From Bufo bufo (taxonomy: Eukaryota > Chordata > Amphibia > Anura > Bufonidae), in assembly GCF_905171765.1 (NCBI RefSeq), contig NC_053389.1, positions 780,524,772-780,588,771 of the forward strand: 64,000 bases of DNA, read 5' to 3'. The translations under genes and the position numbers were made by a program. The notes beneath the pieces were generated by a model. The model was not told the origin of the DNA and did no database searches. It saw only the letters and a program-made list of their open reading frames with translations. Positions 22,401 through 34,685 of this stretch are shown here, piece after piece (position 1 is the first letter of the stretch; every line of letters begins with the position of its first letter).

Positions 22401-24351
22401 TATCCAGAAACGACTATGTTATAGCAGATCCAAAACCCACTTGTGATCTGTAACACCAGACAATTATTTCTAGCACCATGGACATCTCCTTCCCATAGTC
22501 CCAACTGCAAAAATCAGCTTTAGTTGCTTTTAGCACCATGGACAACTCCTTAGAACCAGCTTCACATGCTTCTAGCACCCTGGACAAATCCTTCCCATAG
22601 TCCCAACTGCAAGAATCAGCTTCAGTTGATTCTAGCACCATGGACAACTCCTTCCCAATCCCTTACCTATAGAGTATGAATCTAAAACCCAGATCTGATA
22701 AGTTTAAAGGGAACCTGTCACCAGGATTTTGTGCATAGAGCTGAGGACATGGGTTGCTTCATGGCCGCTAGCGCATCCGCAATACCCAGTCCCCATAGCT
22801 CTGTGTGCTTTTATTGTGTAAAAAAACCTGATTTGATACATATGCAAATTAACCTGAGATGAGTCCTCTGCATGAGATGAGTCAGGGACAGGACTTATCT
22901 CATGTTAATTTGCCTATGTATCAAATCGTTTTTTTTGTCCACACTATAAAAGCACACAGAGCTATGGGGACTGGGTATTGCGGATGTGCTAGCGGCAATC
23001 TAGCAACCCATGTCCTCAGCTCTATGCAAAAAATCCTGGTGACAGGTTCCCTTTAAACTCCTGACAATTAGTTCTAACACATGGACATCTCATTCCCATA
23101 GCCCCAACTGGAAAAAAAAAACCATCTTCAATTGATTCTAGCACCATGGACAACTCCTTCCTAATCTACAGATGGAGCACAGATCTAAAAACTCACTTGT
23201 GATAACTTCTAACTCCCAACAATTGTTTCTAGTCTCCCATCTTCAGTTCATCCCAGAACAACTCCTTCCCATGGTCTCATAGTCCCAATCTCCAATTTAT
23301 TGAGTTCGCTTACCTGGTAACTGGTCAAGTCATGGTTGTGTCTCTCCTCGATGTCATTCAACTGTCTCTCCAGTGACTCTTTGGTTCCTTTGACAGATTC
23401 CAGCTCTACGGTTTTGGTGTGTAGTTGCCTTCTGTATTCTGCTAGCTCCTCTTTGGCAGACCTGATGGCTTCTTTGTTATGTTCTGCAGCTTCTGTTAGC
23501 TTTGCATACCTATTTTTAAAGACTTCCTCCGTCTGCACCATGTTATTGTTGGAATGCCCTTCTAGCTGAGAGCGGATTTCCCTCAAGGCAGAGGCCAAAT
23601 CTGTCTTCTGGAGGTCCTTTCTTTCTACTGTGATATGGGAGGCCTGGATCTGAGCTAATAGCTCATTGACTTCTTCTTCATGGTTGTTCTTGAGGAAGGC
23701 AATCTCTTCTTGCAAGGACTGCACCTTTTTGTCCAACTCCCCCTTTACCAAGGACGTGTCCTCAATGTCCTTCTTCATGGCCCTGATGTTGGAATCTGTT
23801 TCATCCCTAACTCGGACCTCATCTTCATACCTGTCCTTCAGCCTCTGGAGGTCTTCCTCTAGGTGTTCAGAGTCTAAAAGGATCTGAGCCTTGTTGTGGT
23901 TGACGTGTTCCAAGTTAGACCTCAACTCTCTCAGCTCTTGTTCATAGATGTCACCCAACTGGTTGTATCCGCTCTGCTTTTGCCTTAGAGCCTGAATTTC
24001 TGCCTCAATTTCCTTATTCTGCTGCTCCAGGTAATGGACTTTCTCGATGTAACCAGCAAAACGATCGTTGAGTCCTTGCAATTGCTCCTTCTCGCTGGAT
24101 CGGACTTGCTTGAAGTCCCCGTTGTAGACAGAGGACTGACCGAAATCCAAACTGTCACCGGAGCTGAACCCTCTGGGCGCTGCCAGGTTGCTTCTCTTAT
24201 AGGAGGAGGAAATAGTGCTTGGGGTGCTTCTGGACCAGCTCTGAGACCTGAAACCACTGGATGGAGAACTGCTTGTCCTTGCATAGCTGGTCCTGATCTC
24301 AGCCATCCTCCTATAAGAGGGGCTACCTAGTGTTTCCAGAGAGTAGCTCAT
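17826..24351 (-). CDS. NEFM: Neurofilament medium polypeptide (type IV intermediate filament), three coding exons
   Basis: NEFM encodes a neuronal type IV intermediate filament protein that co-assembles with NF-L and NF-H in axons and helps set axon calibre. Seen here: join(24351..23314, 21921..21797, 19461..17826) gives 2799 nt, about 932 residues. Head is residues 1-~86 ([13 protein letters not shown], typical of NF-M). The helix-initiation motif [19 protein letters not shown] is at about 94-112, the rod runs to about 395, and the helix-termination region ([17 protein letters not shown]) spans the exon 2/3 junction. The tail of about 537 residues starts with the conserved [17 protein letters not shown] block, becomes very Glu-rich, and ends with the NF-M signature GVVTNGLD...[19 protein letters not shown]. 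Both introns have GT/AG ends, and exon 2 is 125 bp. No KSP phosphorylation repeat is visible in the tail, unlike mammalian NF-M. NF-L, NF-H and alpha-internexin are excluded by the head and C-terminal motifs. The reading frame is open throughout. Confidence 0.97.
19850..20217. mobile_element. Foldback MITE in NEFM intron 2
   Basis: Left end reads GGAGTCTATCAGCAGTTTTA and the right end is its imperfect reverse complement (AAAACTGCTGACAGACTCCC). Inner arms (ACTAGGTAGAGAGCA; CTCCTGATAATAAAAG) are also inverted. No coding capacity. The right-hand flank TTTAG hints at a degenerate TTAA target. Confidence 0.6.
20810..21660. repeat. 31-bp minisatellite in NEFM intron 2
   Basis: Tandem array of a 31-bp unit with core ACCCCTCATCTTGCTTGCCT, roughly 27 copies. 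Variants fall at the CATGGA/GATGAA/CACGGG positions and in the C4/C5 run. It is spliced out. Open frames across it are artefacts of the stop-free repeat. Confidence 0.93.
21797..21921 (-). CDS. NEFM: NEFM coding exon 2 (end of rod coil 2)
   Basis: Acceptor CTGTAG precedes GAAACC; donor GTACAAGG follows TACAG. The exon is 125 bp and reads [17 protein letters not shown] and then [19 protein letters not shown], a near-invariant part of coil 2. It ends in phase 2, and the split Arg codon is completed by the first base of exon 3. Confidence 0.96.
22430..23290. repeat. Degenerate ~60-70 bp tandem repeat in NEFM intron 1, split by a MITE
   Basis: The phrase TTCTAGCACCATGGACAACT followed by CCTTCCCATAGTCCCAACTG recurs about four times left of 22708 and about three times right of 23052, in diverged form. 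The array predates the TTAA element that splits it. Confidence 0.65.
22708..23052. mobile_element. TTAA-flanked (piggyBac-like) foldback MITE in NEFM intron 1
   Basis: Flanked by TTAA at 22704-22707 and 23053-23056. Ends AGGGAACCTGTCACCAGGAT and its reverse complement. The arms (GAGCTGAGGACATGGGTTGC, ACCCAGTCCCCATAGCTCTG) are inverted across almost the full 345 bp. A second copy lies at 57712-58069. Target and foldback form fit non-autonomous piggyBac-type elements; superfamily is inferred from the TTAA target only. Confidence 0.85.
23314..24351 (-). CDS. NEFM: NEFM coding exon 1 (head and most of the rod)
   Basis: Starts at the ATG reading [15 protein letters not shown] and is open for 346 codons. 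It ends ...HDLTSYQ at CAG followed by the donor GTAAGC, so the intron is phase 0. The reading frame continues only about 20 codons past the donor, which supports the splice call. This exon holds the head, coil 1 and most of coil 2. Confidence 0.97.
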
Positions 24352-24408
24352 GCTGGAAGACTTTCTGGTGTGTGTGGCTCACAGCGCAGAATTTGCTCTC
24401 GGCTTCCC

Positions 24409-24414
24409 TTTATA
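24409..24414 (-). promoter_or_regulatory. NEFM TATA box
   Basis: On the minus strand the sequence reads GGATATATAAAGGGAAG, about 60 bp upstream of the start codon. A start site about 30 bp downstream would fall near 24380, giving a short 5' UTR of about 30 nt. Position and sequence fit a focused TATA promoter; the start site itself is inferred. Confidence 0.7.
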
Positions 24415-24419
24415 TATCC

Positions 24420-25654
24420 AGGGAAGAGAAGCTAACACGGCAGGAACTGGCTCTCTGCTCCCTGATTGATCTGCCGCTGTAGGATGGGAGTGGTTGTTCT
24501 TGCTCTACACGTGGCGTGAGCTTTCCTTGGTTTAGTGTGCTGCCTACCCCTCCCCCCTTGCAGTGTGCAGCAGATAGCTGTTCTGGTAGGTGCTCAGAGG
24601 GAGAAATCTTCTCTCCAAGCTAATCTTTTAATACAATACTTGCTTTCATACCTTCCTATACACTTTGCATATGACCTAGCATGCACTTCACATGTTTTTT
24701 GCAAATCGTGCCTTGCTGCAGTGTAAGATTTAGACTGAATGTGACTATGTGCATGCTGCCCTTGTCATACTCAATGATACTTCAACCCCGTGGACAAGGG
24801 CTGTTCTCTTTCTCTGCAGAGCATTGACTATGGATTGTAAGAAGTTCCTTCTGATCTGGAAACTGCATGATCCCAGAACGGTGGATGTTCTTCCCAGAGA
24901 GGTCCTATGTCTTAATCTATGTTCTTCAGCACCCACCACCCATGTTTAGTCACCCAGTACACTGCTGCCATGAAATCACACATGTCCTGATACCACCTTC
25001 CTCATGCATCGCTGCATTCATGCCCAACCTACATATGTTCCGAGCAGTTTAGATAAGGAATGGACCCATTTCCTTCTATAAAAAAACAAGAAGGACTCTT
25101 TACTTGCCACAGTGCATGACATGGCTCAAGTACATTAGTGTATTTTACACAGAGCTTGCCTAAAAGACATTATACGATATTATATAGAATATTGTATAGG
25201 TGCTATCTGCATTTACTGTGCAATGAACTATTGCTCTATGTTAGCAGCCATATTACCATGTTCTTCAAGTGTCCAGCCCTTCTCTCCCATAACTCTAATG
25301 GTGGGAATTTGCAATGATGTATAATCATGCGTCTAATTAATATTAGATATATGGTTTACTTACTTTACATTCTTTCGACTTGACATTAAAAGGGGATGTC
25401 CAGTCTACAAATTCTACTTTAAAATTAATCTACCAGGGGGGTCCAGGAGCTACATCTATTACTCAGAGCGAATGGCCACCTGTTGCATCTCCATTAAACG
25501 GACAGTAAAATGTCAATCATAGCTTTGTAATGCTTCATTTCTCCTGTAGGGGAGCTGCAAAGAAATTGAACGCTTGCTTCTGGGTTCCCCCACAGATTGT
25601 AGCTAAACAGTGGGGGTCCTAGGTCCCCTGTTAGCTGTTTATCATTGAAGGGAT
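24420..25654. other. NEFM upstream flank, no gene recognised
   Basis: Contains the presumptive NEFM promoter-proximal region and otherwise unremarkable sequence. No second gene or clear repeat was recognised. Confidence 0.5.
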
Positions 25655-25935
25655 TGACTGAGATTTTGATGACCTATGCTTGGGATAGCTCATCAGTATC
25701 AGATTGATGGGGATCTGACTCCCAGCACCACCACCCATCAGCTGTTCGAGTTGGCCATGGTGCTGCAGGAGCACTGCAATACCAAGCACGGCCACTGACC
25801 AATGGACGGTGCTGTGCTTGGTAAGCTGCCATGTAAGATCCTCAAACAGCTAATCAGTAGGAGTGCTGAGAGTCAGACCCTCCCCGATGTCATATTGTTG
25901 ACTTATCCCGAGGATAGGTTATCAATATTAAGCTT
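25655..25935. mobile_element. MITE (GATGACCTAT...GATTGATGGGG type)
   Basis: Left TTTTGATGACCTATGCTTGG and ATCTGACTCCCAGCACC; right GAGTCAGACC and TTATCCCGAGGATAGGTTAT, inverted. Related to 36528-37217. Confidence 0.6.
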
Positions 25936-27245
25936 CAAGGGTACACATATCGCCACTTACCATCTTCTGCTGTGATTTTTATAATGCTTCCTGTTCTTTG
26001 ACTGGTCAAAGTACTTCTAACTGTTTGGTCAAGGAAGCGTTAGAGCTCACAGTCTCTCCAAGACAACTGCATCAGATCCTTACCTTGCTCGCTCGGCGGC
26101 TGTGGTTTGCTGTAGGAGATATTCTGTAGTCCATGATGAATTTTCAGGAGGACTCAACCATGCTAGGCATTATATAGATGAGCTCTGGTTCTGGATTGAG
26201 ATGTCATGTAAAGTAGGGAATCAGTCAATGGTGTTCATCACAGACCACTCAGCGGGTGACTCACCTCGTACTATGGCATCCAACTGTCCATTATGGAGTA
26301 ATGGGATGAAATAACCATCTGTCTTATAGAACATTATTAGGAATTGCTCCGCATTTTTTGTTGAAGACATATCACCTAGAAAAGATGTGCCACCATTCTA
26401 ATGCTGGGGTTTGATAGCCAAGACCAAAGGGCCTGGTGTTTGCACCTCCCGGGACCCTTGGGGCAATTCACCACTCCCTTACCTGCTCATAATGCAGTTC
26501 CTCAGTAGAGGAGCATCATCCTATAACAAAGCAATGGGACCAGCCAAGGCTAAGCCCTCTGTCCAAGAACCCAATGGCATCTACGTGGCATGGCTCTACA
26601 GGACGTACATTATGCCATTTATTATATTCCATTGCAGTAAGACTCTGTGCCCAATGGAAGCCTCCGACTTATGCCACTGTATATACCGTAACCATAGGTC
26701 TCCATTGTTTATGATGCTTAGTTGAAAAAAGAAAAAGGTATGCCTATACATACCACCATGATGGATGCCAAAATGACGCACAGCACTGGCTGTGGTTGGG
26801 TAAACGGCTGAGGTCCAGCACAACCTGTATAACATGGCCGTACTTGCCAACATATACAAGTTGTGCTGCAGGAGAATATTGAGTAGGGCATGCCAAGCAC
26901 GCTGCTGAAAATTTTCCTGCAGTGGACATGTTTCCTTTGTACAGAGCCCCAGCCTTTGAGTTCAACCCATGTGTACAGTGCTCTACCCATTTTATATGTC
27001 ACCCCTGCCCAATGCACTTTGGGTTCTCAGTCCGCATCTAATGGTGGAGTCCACGAGGTCTCTCCTTTTTTCAGGAGCCTCCTGGACGTTCCTGGAGAAT
27101 TAGCAAGTGTGAACATAGCATATTAGCCATGTGTAACATGACATCATGGCGGTGCCCACTTACTTCACTGGCAGTTATAGCTCAAGCACAGGGTTTGCTC
27201 CGACTCTTCTCTAGCTTTGGTCTATGGGAGATACTAAAACACAGA
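25936..27245. other. No gene recognised
   Basis: Mixed sequence with short open frames only (longest about 104 codons, no recognisable motif). Confidence 0.45.
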
Positions 27246-27246
27246 T

Positions 27247-27390
27247 ATGGTCTTTAAAAAGGGGTTGTCCAGGACTTTTATACCTGGGACCCCTGCTGAC
27301 CAGCTATTTGTGAAGGCACCAGCACTCACAGTAGCACCGCGGCCTTCTTGCGACTTAGCCTAGCCCATGTGACATCACTTGACCTACGAT
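27247..27390. mobile_element. MITE fragment (AAGGGGTTGTCCAGGAC)
   Basis: Starts AAAAAGGGGTTGTCCAGGAC, the same terminus as 35888. The right end is not recognisable. Confidence 0.45.
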
Positions 27391-29246
27391 ATCTTTGTTT
27401 TTTGTAATCGGTATTGGGCAACTATCCTGGTGGCCCGCTGTGGCCTTGATCATCCACGATCAAACTGGTGACACTCCAGTCACCTGCATATAACTTTTTA
27501 AATATGGTCTGATTGCTGGAGATATCCACCCTTGGCTATGCTTGCTCTACTGTGTCTGATGCCAAGTCCTGACTACACTGCAGACGCTGATAATGCAGCC
27601 ACCACTGCAGTCCTACTGGCAGCACGGCCAGAGGCTGCGGGCAGCAAGGAGCGGGCGCTTAAAAACAATGTCTTGGAAAGGTTGAAAGGGTTCACCTATA
27701 CGATGCAGGAGGAGATAAGGTCAGCTCTGCTGACTTCCCGAAATCAGACCGTAGTAAAAAAAAATGACATTTCCTTCCTTTATGTATTTAATCTTTAATT
27801 AGACTGGAGGCAGCTACTCAGCAGAACGACACAAGACACTCAGCAGTTCAGGAGAGCGCTAAGACTATTATTAGAGGGCACGGCTATCATTTACACCACA
27901 CTATGCATATATAGAACTGCGTTGTATAAATTAATTTGCTCATCTCTAGTTGTGTACCAGGCAGAGGTGGAGGTTTAGGGACTGAGAAACAGCTGAAATG
28001 TTCCCTTCAATTCTGATTTTTAACTCCTAGCTCCATGCTGTTCCTCATGGGTGGTCTAGACATTCACAGGCCTCTGCTTCTCTACAGGCCCAGGAGGTCA
28101 GACTCATACTACCCTTTTCACATACAAGGAAGGGTTAGCTACAGCATGCCTTTCCTTTACTGATGTAACCTTGGTCAAGGCAGGGTGGCTTGTTGGAGCC
28201 CCTTTCTCATCCAGAACCATAGCCACATGTCCAGACAGCCCTTTTCTGGTTATACAACTGGGTGGCTTTGGAGAAAACAAACAGGAGCGTGGGATATACA
28301 GTAATAGGATGAAATAAAGAAATGTATTAGTAGGGGGAGCACCTCAAGTATATGCGAGACCCTAATTTGTACCATCCGCCCGAAGGCGAGAATTAACCTG
28401 GTGCGAGAAAGCAATATGATGTGCAATAACCAATACACTGTCTACCATCTGAGTGTAGACAGGGAATTATCCCTGCAAATAATATTCTTGACTCGACAAG
28501 TACAGTGCGTCCTTCTTATCAAGTACAATGTGAGACGTCAGAATGTAATGATGCCAAATGCAGCAATTTCAAGATATCTTAGAAGCTGCAGGGGGGATAT
28601 CTGCATTCAATGTGAGGATGAGCCAGATCTGCAGCTAAGAGCGAAGCAGGGCGCTGGCAACCGTCCCCACCCTGCATTAAGAAGTGTGCAGGACAAGTAA
28701 AGGGTGAGGCTTCAGCCCAGGCATGGCGCTGTGACAGATGGGGAGGGTGGCGGCATGTCCATTAATCAGCCTTTTATCCAGGCATCCTGAATCTCTGCAT
28801 TACCTTAATGCAGAGAAATGCTTCAGACCACATGGAGGGGGTGGTGGGGAGTGGTGGTCCACCAGGGATAGTGCTATGGTTTGCAGAGGAGGGGGAGTAT
28901 TCGGTTTGCTCAGCACAGGGTTGTGGTTCAACAGGATCAATTTACAAAAGGGAAAGTTAATCAATATTTAACCCTCTGCCTGCTTGCAGTCTATTAATTC
29001 AGAAACCCCAGCTGGTAGTGTTTTACTTACTGTCTCAACTCACATCTTTAAGTTGTAGTTAAAGGCATCCTTCAATTAAAGTACAGGAACACAAATTGCT
29101 AGAAATAGGTATATATCTCTTTGCCGCATCGGGATCTTAGGTTTAAGTCTAACCCAGGATAACATCTGTCTGTTCTTCCAGTCTTGGTAGGCATTTTCTC
29201 TGGGTAATTCAGCAATTTAGTACATGTGGTGGGTCAATGGACCTCC
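27391..29246. other. No gene recognised
   Basis: Includes an open stretch at 27532-27798 with no recognised similarity, and otherwise short frames. Confidence 0.45.
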
Positions 29247-29250
29247 TTAA

Positions 29251-29615
29251 AGGGCACCATTCAGCAAGATCGACCGTATTAAATCAGATATACTACCTGG
29301 TAGGGTTGACCCCGCTGATTAAAATGATACTAGTCTTGTGAAAATCAGTTATGGCAATCCTGAGAAAAAAAGACTTGTGTTCTTTGTGTGAATGAGGGCT
29401 TAACTGTTCTGAGGGGAGGAGCCTAGCCTCAGCTCAGCTCCTCAGTTGTCAGCACTGGCCACTCCCCTCTGTGCACTGAACTCCTTATTCATACAATCAT
29501 ACTCGGGATCACCGCAACCAATTTTCACCAGACAGGCATTGTTTTAATCCACGGGATCAACGCTACCGAGCCAGATGTATGGTTTAATAGGGTGGATTTT
29601 GTGGACAGGTGCTCC
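29251..29615. mobile_element. TTAA-flanked MITE
   Basis: TTAA at 29247-29250 and 29616-29619. Ends AGGGCACCATTC and (reverse complement of right end) GGAGCACCTGTCC. Inner arms GACCGTATTAAATCAG and GGTTTAATAGGGTGG are imperfectly inverted. Confidence 0.65.
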
Positions 29616-29619
29616 TTAA

Positions 29620-31523
29620 AGAGTTTGCCCCCAGACTGCATGTATGACTACTGCTCCTTTCAAACTACTTCTGGCTGTCATACCTCCCAACTTTTTGGAT
29701 AGTCAAAGATGGACACTTATGGTTCACTGTGTGAAAGAAGCATTTTTCCTGCATATTTATACGCTATCAGTTTTCTTTTACAAAAGAAGTGCGAAAAATT
29801 ATCCGAACATAGAAATTTCTAAAATCCTAATTGTATCCAATAATGAGATAATATACAAGGTGGACTCTAATATACAAATAGGAACCAGACAAACACTTTC
29901 TGGATCAATATTGTAAATATACAGTAATAATGTAAATCTATACCTAAGATTAAAAAGAGGGACATTTGCAGAGCAAACAAGGACAGGAGGATTTGGGTCA
30001 AAAGTAGGCACTGCCTCTCCAAAAGGGGGACACTTAGGAGGTCTGGGCTGTGGTCTTGAAGGTCCTTTGTTTTGACAATCTGTGAGGGTCCTAAGTGTGC
30101 ACATAACCTATTATGGTTCAATGTATACCCAGCTACTTGATTTAACACAAGTCTACCAGCAGAAGGTACAGTCCTCAGTATTAGCACAAAGCATTCTCAC
30201 AGGTAGCAGACTTTCATAGTAATAGTACAATTAACCAGCTCACCTTTCAAAACCTGCAAAAACATGTTACAAAAAGCATTTCCCTGGGGATTCAAAATGG
30301 TCCTGGTCATCAGGGCCTGTTTAACACCTTGGTGGGTCTCATGAGTGGGTCCGTCCACCCCTCCACCCCACAATATTCATTATCTCCCCATGTCAGCACA
30401 TGGCACTGTCCAACATGATGATAGCACCTACACGGCAGAAAAAGCAGCCTCTTTTGTACTCTACTCTGTATTTTTTCTCACCTTTAGGCCCTACTCTGGT
30501 CCTACTGGTGATGTGATGGCCACACAGGTGCTCGGCCCAATTAAAGATGCAGGGCATGTTTGGGGGTTGAGGTTTTGCAACAAATGGAAGGCCACAGGTT
30601 GGAGACCACTGCTGTAGACCATCCTAAACATCAGTCCATAATGTAGTTTGTCAGTGGTCACTCCTGGAATTTATTTCTCCATAGCTGTCCTGTCCTTTGT
30701 GCAGGTTCTTATAGCCAGTATATTAGGGCATTTACATGTAGAACGGCTCTCCATTTTGCTTAGTGGACCTCCAAGCCAAAGCAGCAATGAAAATTGTCAA
30801 TCTAATAATATCTTGTCTTGTCCATACTATATTGATAATTCACCAGCCACGTGAAGCATCTGAATTATAGGATTTCCTTTCTTGATAGCTGAGAAGCCCA
30901 TACCAGAGTCTCCTCATCATTCATCATAATGACAAAGCGTTGTGCACGTGATCCCTGGGGTCTTTTAAAGAAGAAGAAGCCAAGGAGACACCATCCCCTT
31001 TTCTTTTCCAAATGGGCAGTACGATCAATAATCCCAGATGATACCCTGAACACAGAGAAAAATCTATTCACCTCAGTAATGTTGTTATAATACCAGCGAC
31101 AAGCCACTCATGCGGTAACACACCAGGCCCCACACCGTTCCCCAGAGCTATAACTTAAACCCAATGCAAAGGACCTCACCTACCATTTACCATTTGCCAT
31201 TTATAATAATTATAATAATGAATTTTCTCAGGCACCGGGGCAGGGTGGGACCTATAAGAGGGCAGAGGTGGCCATCACACCTGAGGTCTGGTGCGTGACG
31301 GAGCCCAAAGCCTCCTCTTCCACATAGGTCAACCATTATTATAAGTGGTGAATTATAGGTATGGCCCATTTTTCCCCACTTGCATTAAGGTCCTGGATCT
31401 TCAGGTTTGGTCCTGGTTTTGACTGCCACCTATGCCCCTCCCTTCCAGCCTGGATCATATTGTCTTATGTCATTCTAGAAAAGTTCTTCCTAAGTAGACC
31501 ATCTTGGTTGCAGATTTTGAAGC
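29620..31523. other. No gene recognised
   Basis: AT-rich, short open frames, no recognisable family. Confidence 0.45.
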
Positions 31524-31531
31524 CACTTGAG

Positions 31532-32416
31532 CAGGGCCATTGCTAGGTCGAAACATTCGGGGCATGAGGTCCCAGGCCACAAATGTGCTGGCCAACAGCG
31601 ATACAGTTGAACCACCGAGGCGGGACACGGGAGCCAATGGCTCCCTGCCCCGCTGTTCTTTCTCATAGACCACTAGGCCTGAGGCCTATGAGAAGCCGGG
31701 AACTCAGGCCACAGACCAGAAGAGGCTGTGACCTGCATTGCTGACCATGCCCTATACAGTAACTACTGGGGCACTATAGGGAGTATTATAGCTACCAGAA
31801 GTGGGTATTATAACTACTGGGGGCACTATAAAGAGGCTTTAATACTACTGAGGGCACTACAAGAAGGCCTTATTAATACTAGGGACACTATAGAGAGGCT
31901 TCAGTACTACTGGGTGCACTATGGTTGGCATTTATTGGCACAATATGGAGGGCACTACTAATAATAGGGGCACTTTTGGGGAGCATTATCATTATGTTAT
32001 TTCTGCAGTATAGCATTTGATAGCATGGAAATACACAGGGGCCACAGTATTGGGCGTAGCAGCAGGATGACACTGTTGGGGAACCAGGAGGGGGAGAATG
32101 ATAGAAAAGTGAAGAACCTAAGATGTCTGTGTGAAAAACTCTGCAGAGACAAGAAGCAGCTGAAGAAGTTGTCATGGGCTTAATGGAGAAGATGAGGAAA
32201 GAGAAGGTTTACATCAGAGGAGACATCACCTGTGATGCATTGGATGTAATAGGCATGTAGTGCGCTGTATTCTCCTGTATGTTTGGCAGTGCTGAATGTA
32301 GTGTCCATACAGTAAGTAATGTGTCTATGGTGGGGGATGTGTGGTTACTTTCAGAATTGGCACTTATGCATTGGGGCCTGGCCCCCACATCTTTTGAGAC
32401 ACCAGCAATGTCTCAG
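31532..32416 (+). mobile_element. Old hAT-like copy related to copies 1 and 2
   Basis: Left end CAGGGCCATTGCTAGG; right end CACCAGCAATGTCTCAG is a degenerate inverted match. TSD CACTTGAG (31524-31531) versus CATTTGAG (32417-32424), 7 of 8. Interior has the same order as copies 1 and 2: a short GGGGGCAC tandem stretch (31740-31990), then the conserved block (32140-32240: CTCTGCAGAGAC...AATGGAGAAGATGAGGAAAG). Confidence 0.7.
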
Positions 32417-32424
32417 CATTTGAG

Positions 32425-33050
32425 GAACATGAGACTGGTGCCTAAACCATCAATCAGATACATTAATCTTCAAAATTAGACTAGAAATTATGGTAATGTG
32501 GTTAAAAGTTGATAAATTATCCTATTTCTAAACAGATTTTCAACAAACACAAGCATGTGTGTCCTCTAAAACCATTATCCTCATTATTAGGAAAGAACTG
32601 ACCCTACTCCGGCTCAGCAATCTCTGGAAATAGTGATTTGTCATCAAGTGAATTGATTTCCCTGGGAGCACTATTTCCAGAGATGCTCCTGGTTCTCAGA
32701 GATTTGTCCTTGAAGGCTCTGTCCCTGATAATGATTGCATTGTGTTTTTATAGTGGCCAGGGTTTTTCATGTTGAACACTTGCTAGATGAAATCTTCTGT
32801 CTAGGAGAATGGCACATTACCACCTGATTTCATGTAATTCTCTGTTGCGAAGGATCAGCAGTGATGTCACAAATTGATCTATGGTTGTCCAGAGATAAGA
32901 CTGTTAAGGATACCTACAAAGGGCTTAATGATATCCATGCCAAATTTACATTGGAAAAATGGATTGAACGATATATAGAGGCATTTCCAGTATTGACATT
33001 ACTCAGATAATTATACAGTTGTATAATGTCATAAAAACAGCTTCTCAGCT
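32425..33050. other. No gene recognised
   Basis: Contains a small inverted repeat near 32615-32690 (TCTGGAAATAGTG / CACTATTTCCAGA) and otherwise nothing recognised. Confidence 0.45.
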
Positions 33051-34685
33051 TGGTCTCTGCACATCTAACCATAAAACCCCACGTGGAACCTCTGCTCCCC
33101 ACAAGACCTTCTTCTGTCTATTTGCCTGGCTTCACATTCCTGGCCATGCCACCCCAAATCTAACCTCCACTCATAACAAGACCTTCTCTCTCCTCCACTA
33201 GTCTGCTCTTCACATCCCTGACCACACTACCCTTATTAAAGGGTCTTCTTCTATCCTATCGGTCAACTCCTCACATTCCTTACCATAAAACCCCAAATGT
33301 AGCTCCTTCTCATCATAGGACCTTCTCTTCTTTCCACTAGCCTTCTCCACACATTCCTGACCCTATTATCCCAAGTGAAACTTCCATGTATCGTTAGATT
33401 TTCATCTCTCCTTTGCACCATTCTTCTTCTGGCAACATCCCCCCAAAAGCAACTTCCATTAATCACAAGATCTTCTTTCCACTAGTCTGCTCGTCACATC
33501 CCTGACTACACCACCCCACGTGTAACATCCACTCATCACCAGACCTTTTTCTTTCATTTCCACTATTCTGCTTCTGCCATGCCACCTCAAATGTAACCTC
33601 CAGTTATCACAAGACCTTCTTCTCTTAACAGGTCATCTACTCACATTTCTGACTTCTTACTTTTTCTCATGCCAGGACCTTATTCTCTCCTCTCCACTAG
33701 TCTGCTCTTCACTTTCCTGATTATACCACCCCAAATGTAACCTCGTCTCATCATACGACTGTCTTCTCTTCTCTTTATTAGTCTGTTCCTGACTTTTCTG
33801 ACTATACCACTTCAAATGTAACTTTCTTTCATCACAAGACCTTATTCTCTCCTCTCCACTAGTCTGCTCTTCAATTTCCTGATTATACCACCCCAAATGT
33901 AATGACTGCCTGCACCCTCCAACCAACTTTCCTTCTCAATCAGTCCTGAAGTGACTCATCCCCCAGCTCAAATGGAATAAAAACCAGGACAAGAAAAGCT
34001 GAGTTGACGCTGAGGTCGGCCACAGCTTGTATTAAATAACTTGTATAAAACATTACTCAACTATCTTTCATGTTCAACATGAGTAGTTGAAACTCCGGAA
34101 GTGCCTTATGCCAGCTGTCCTTATGACAGTCATGTGGCAACCATCCTATCTATTGCCCTTTTAAGGACTACTAACCCGCCAGCTGTGACATGGAGAAAAA
34201 AATTAGCACAAATGAGTAATGAGAGCTGGCTGACCCCTCCTCTAGCCAATGTGAACAAAGCCTGGGAAAACTAATGCTGCCTTATTAACTCCTAGTTGCC
34301 AAAAAAACCTTAATGAGCCACTTTGTGACTCAGCAGAAAACTATATCAAGAGAAGAACGCAGGCAGTCATGGGCCCATACACTAGCCGCTAATAGGCCCT
34401 AAACTCCTCTCATGACTGGATATTCTCTCCTCTCCTACAGGACCCCAAATGTAATCTACATTCATTCCAAGACTTTTTATTCTCCTTTCCACTATTCTGC
34501 TTCTCTAATTCCTGACTACACCACCACACACCTAACCTCCACTCATCACAAGGCCTTCTCTTCACTTGGCTGCTCCTCACCTTCTTGTCACTACTACTTC
34601 TTCTACGAGCCTCCACTTATCTGGAATTCAATACCCCAACACCTCAGACTCTCTGCTACTCACAATATTTCCAAATAAAACCTAA
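33051..34685 (+). repeat. CT-rich degenerate ~75-80 bp tandem repeat
   Basis: Phrases CACCCCAAATGTAACCTCC, CATCACAAGACCTTCTTCTC and CCACTAGTCTGCTCTTCACA recur about a dozen or more times with heavy divergence. At 34612-34685 it runs into a segment encoding a LINE-3'-end-like phrase (WNSIPQHLRLS...NLKTLL). Interrupted at 33902-34370. Confidence 0.7.
33902..34370. mobile_element. Insertion in the CT-rich repeat with 12-bp inverted ends
   Basis: Begins ATGACTGCCTGC and ends GCAGGCAGTCAT. The repeat resumes near 34420. No TSD was clear; class unknown. Confidence 0.4.

Noticed and set aside
27532..27798. 88-codon open frame as a possible exon
   Set aside because: No recognised motif, no clear splice sites, chance-length.
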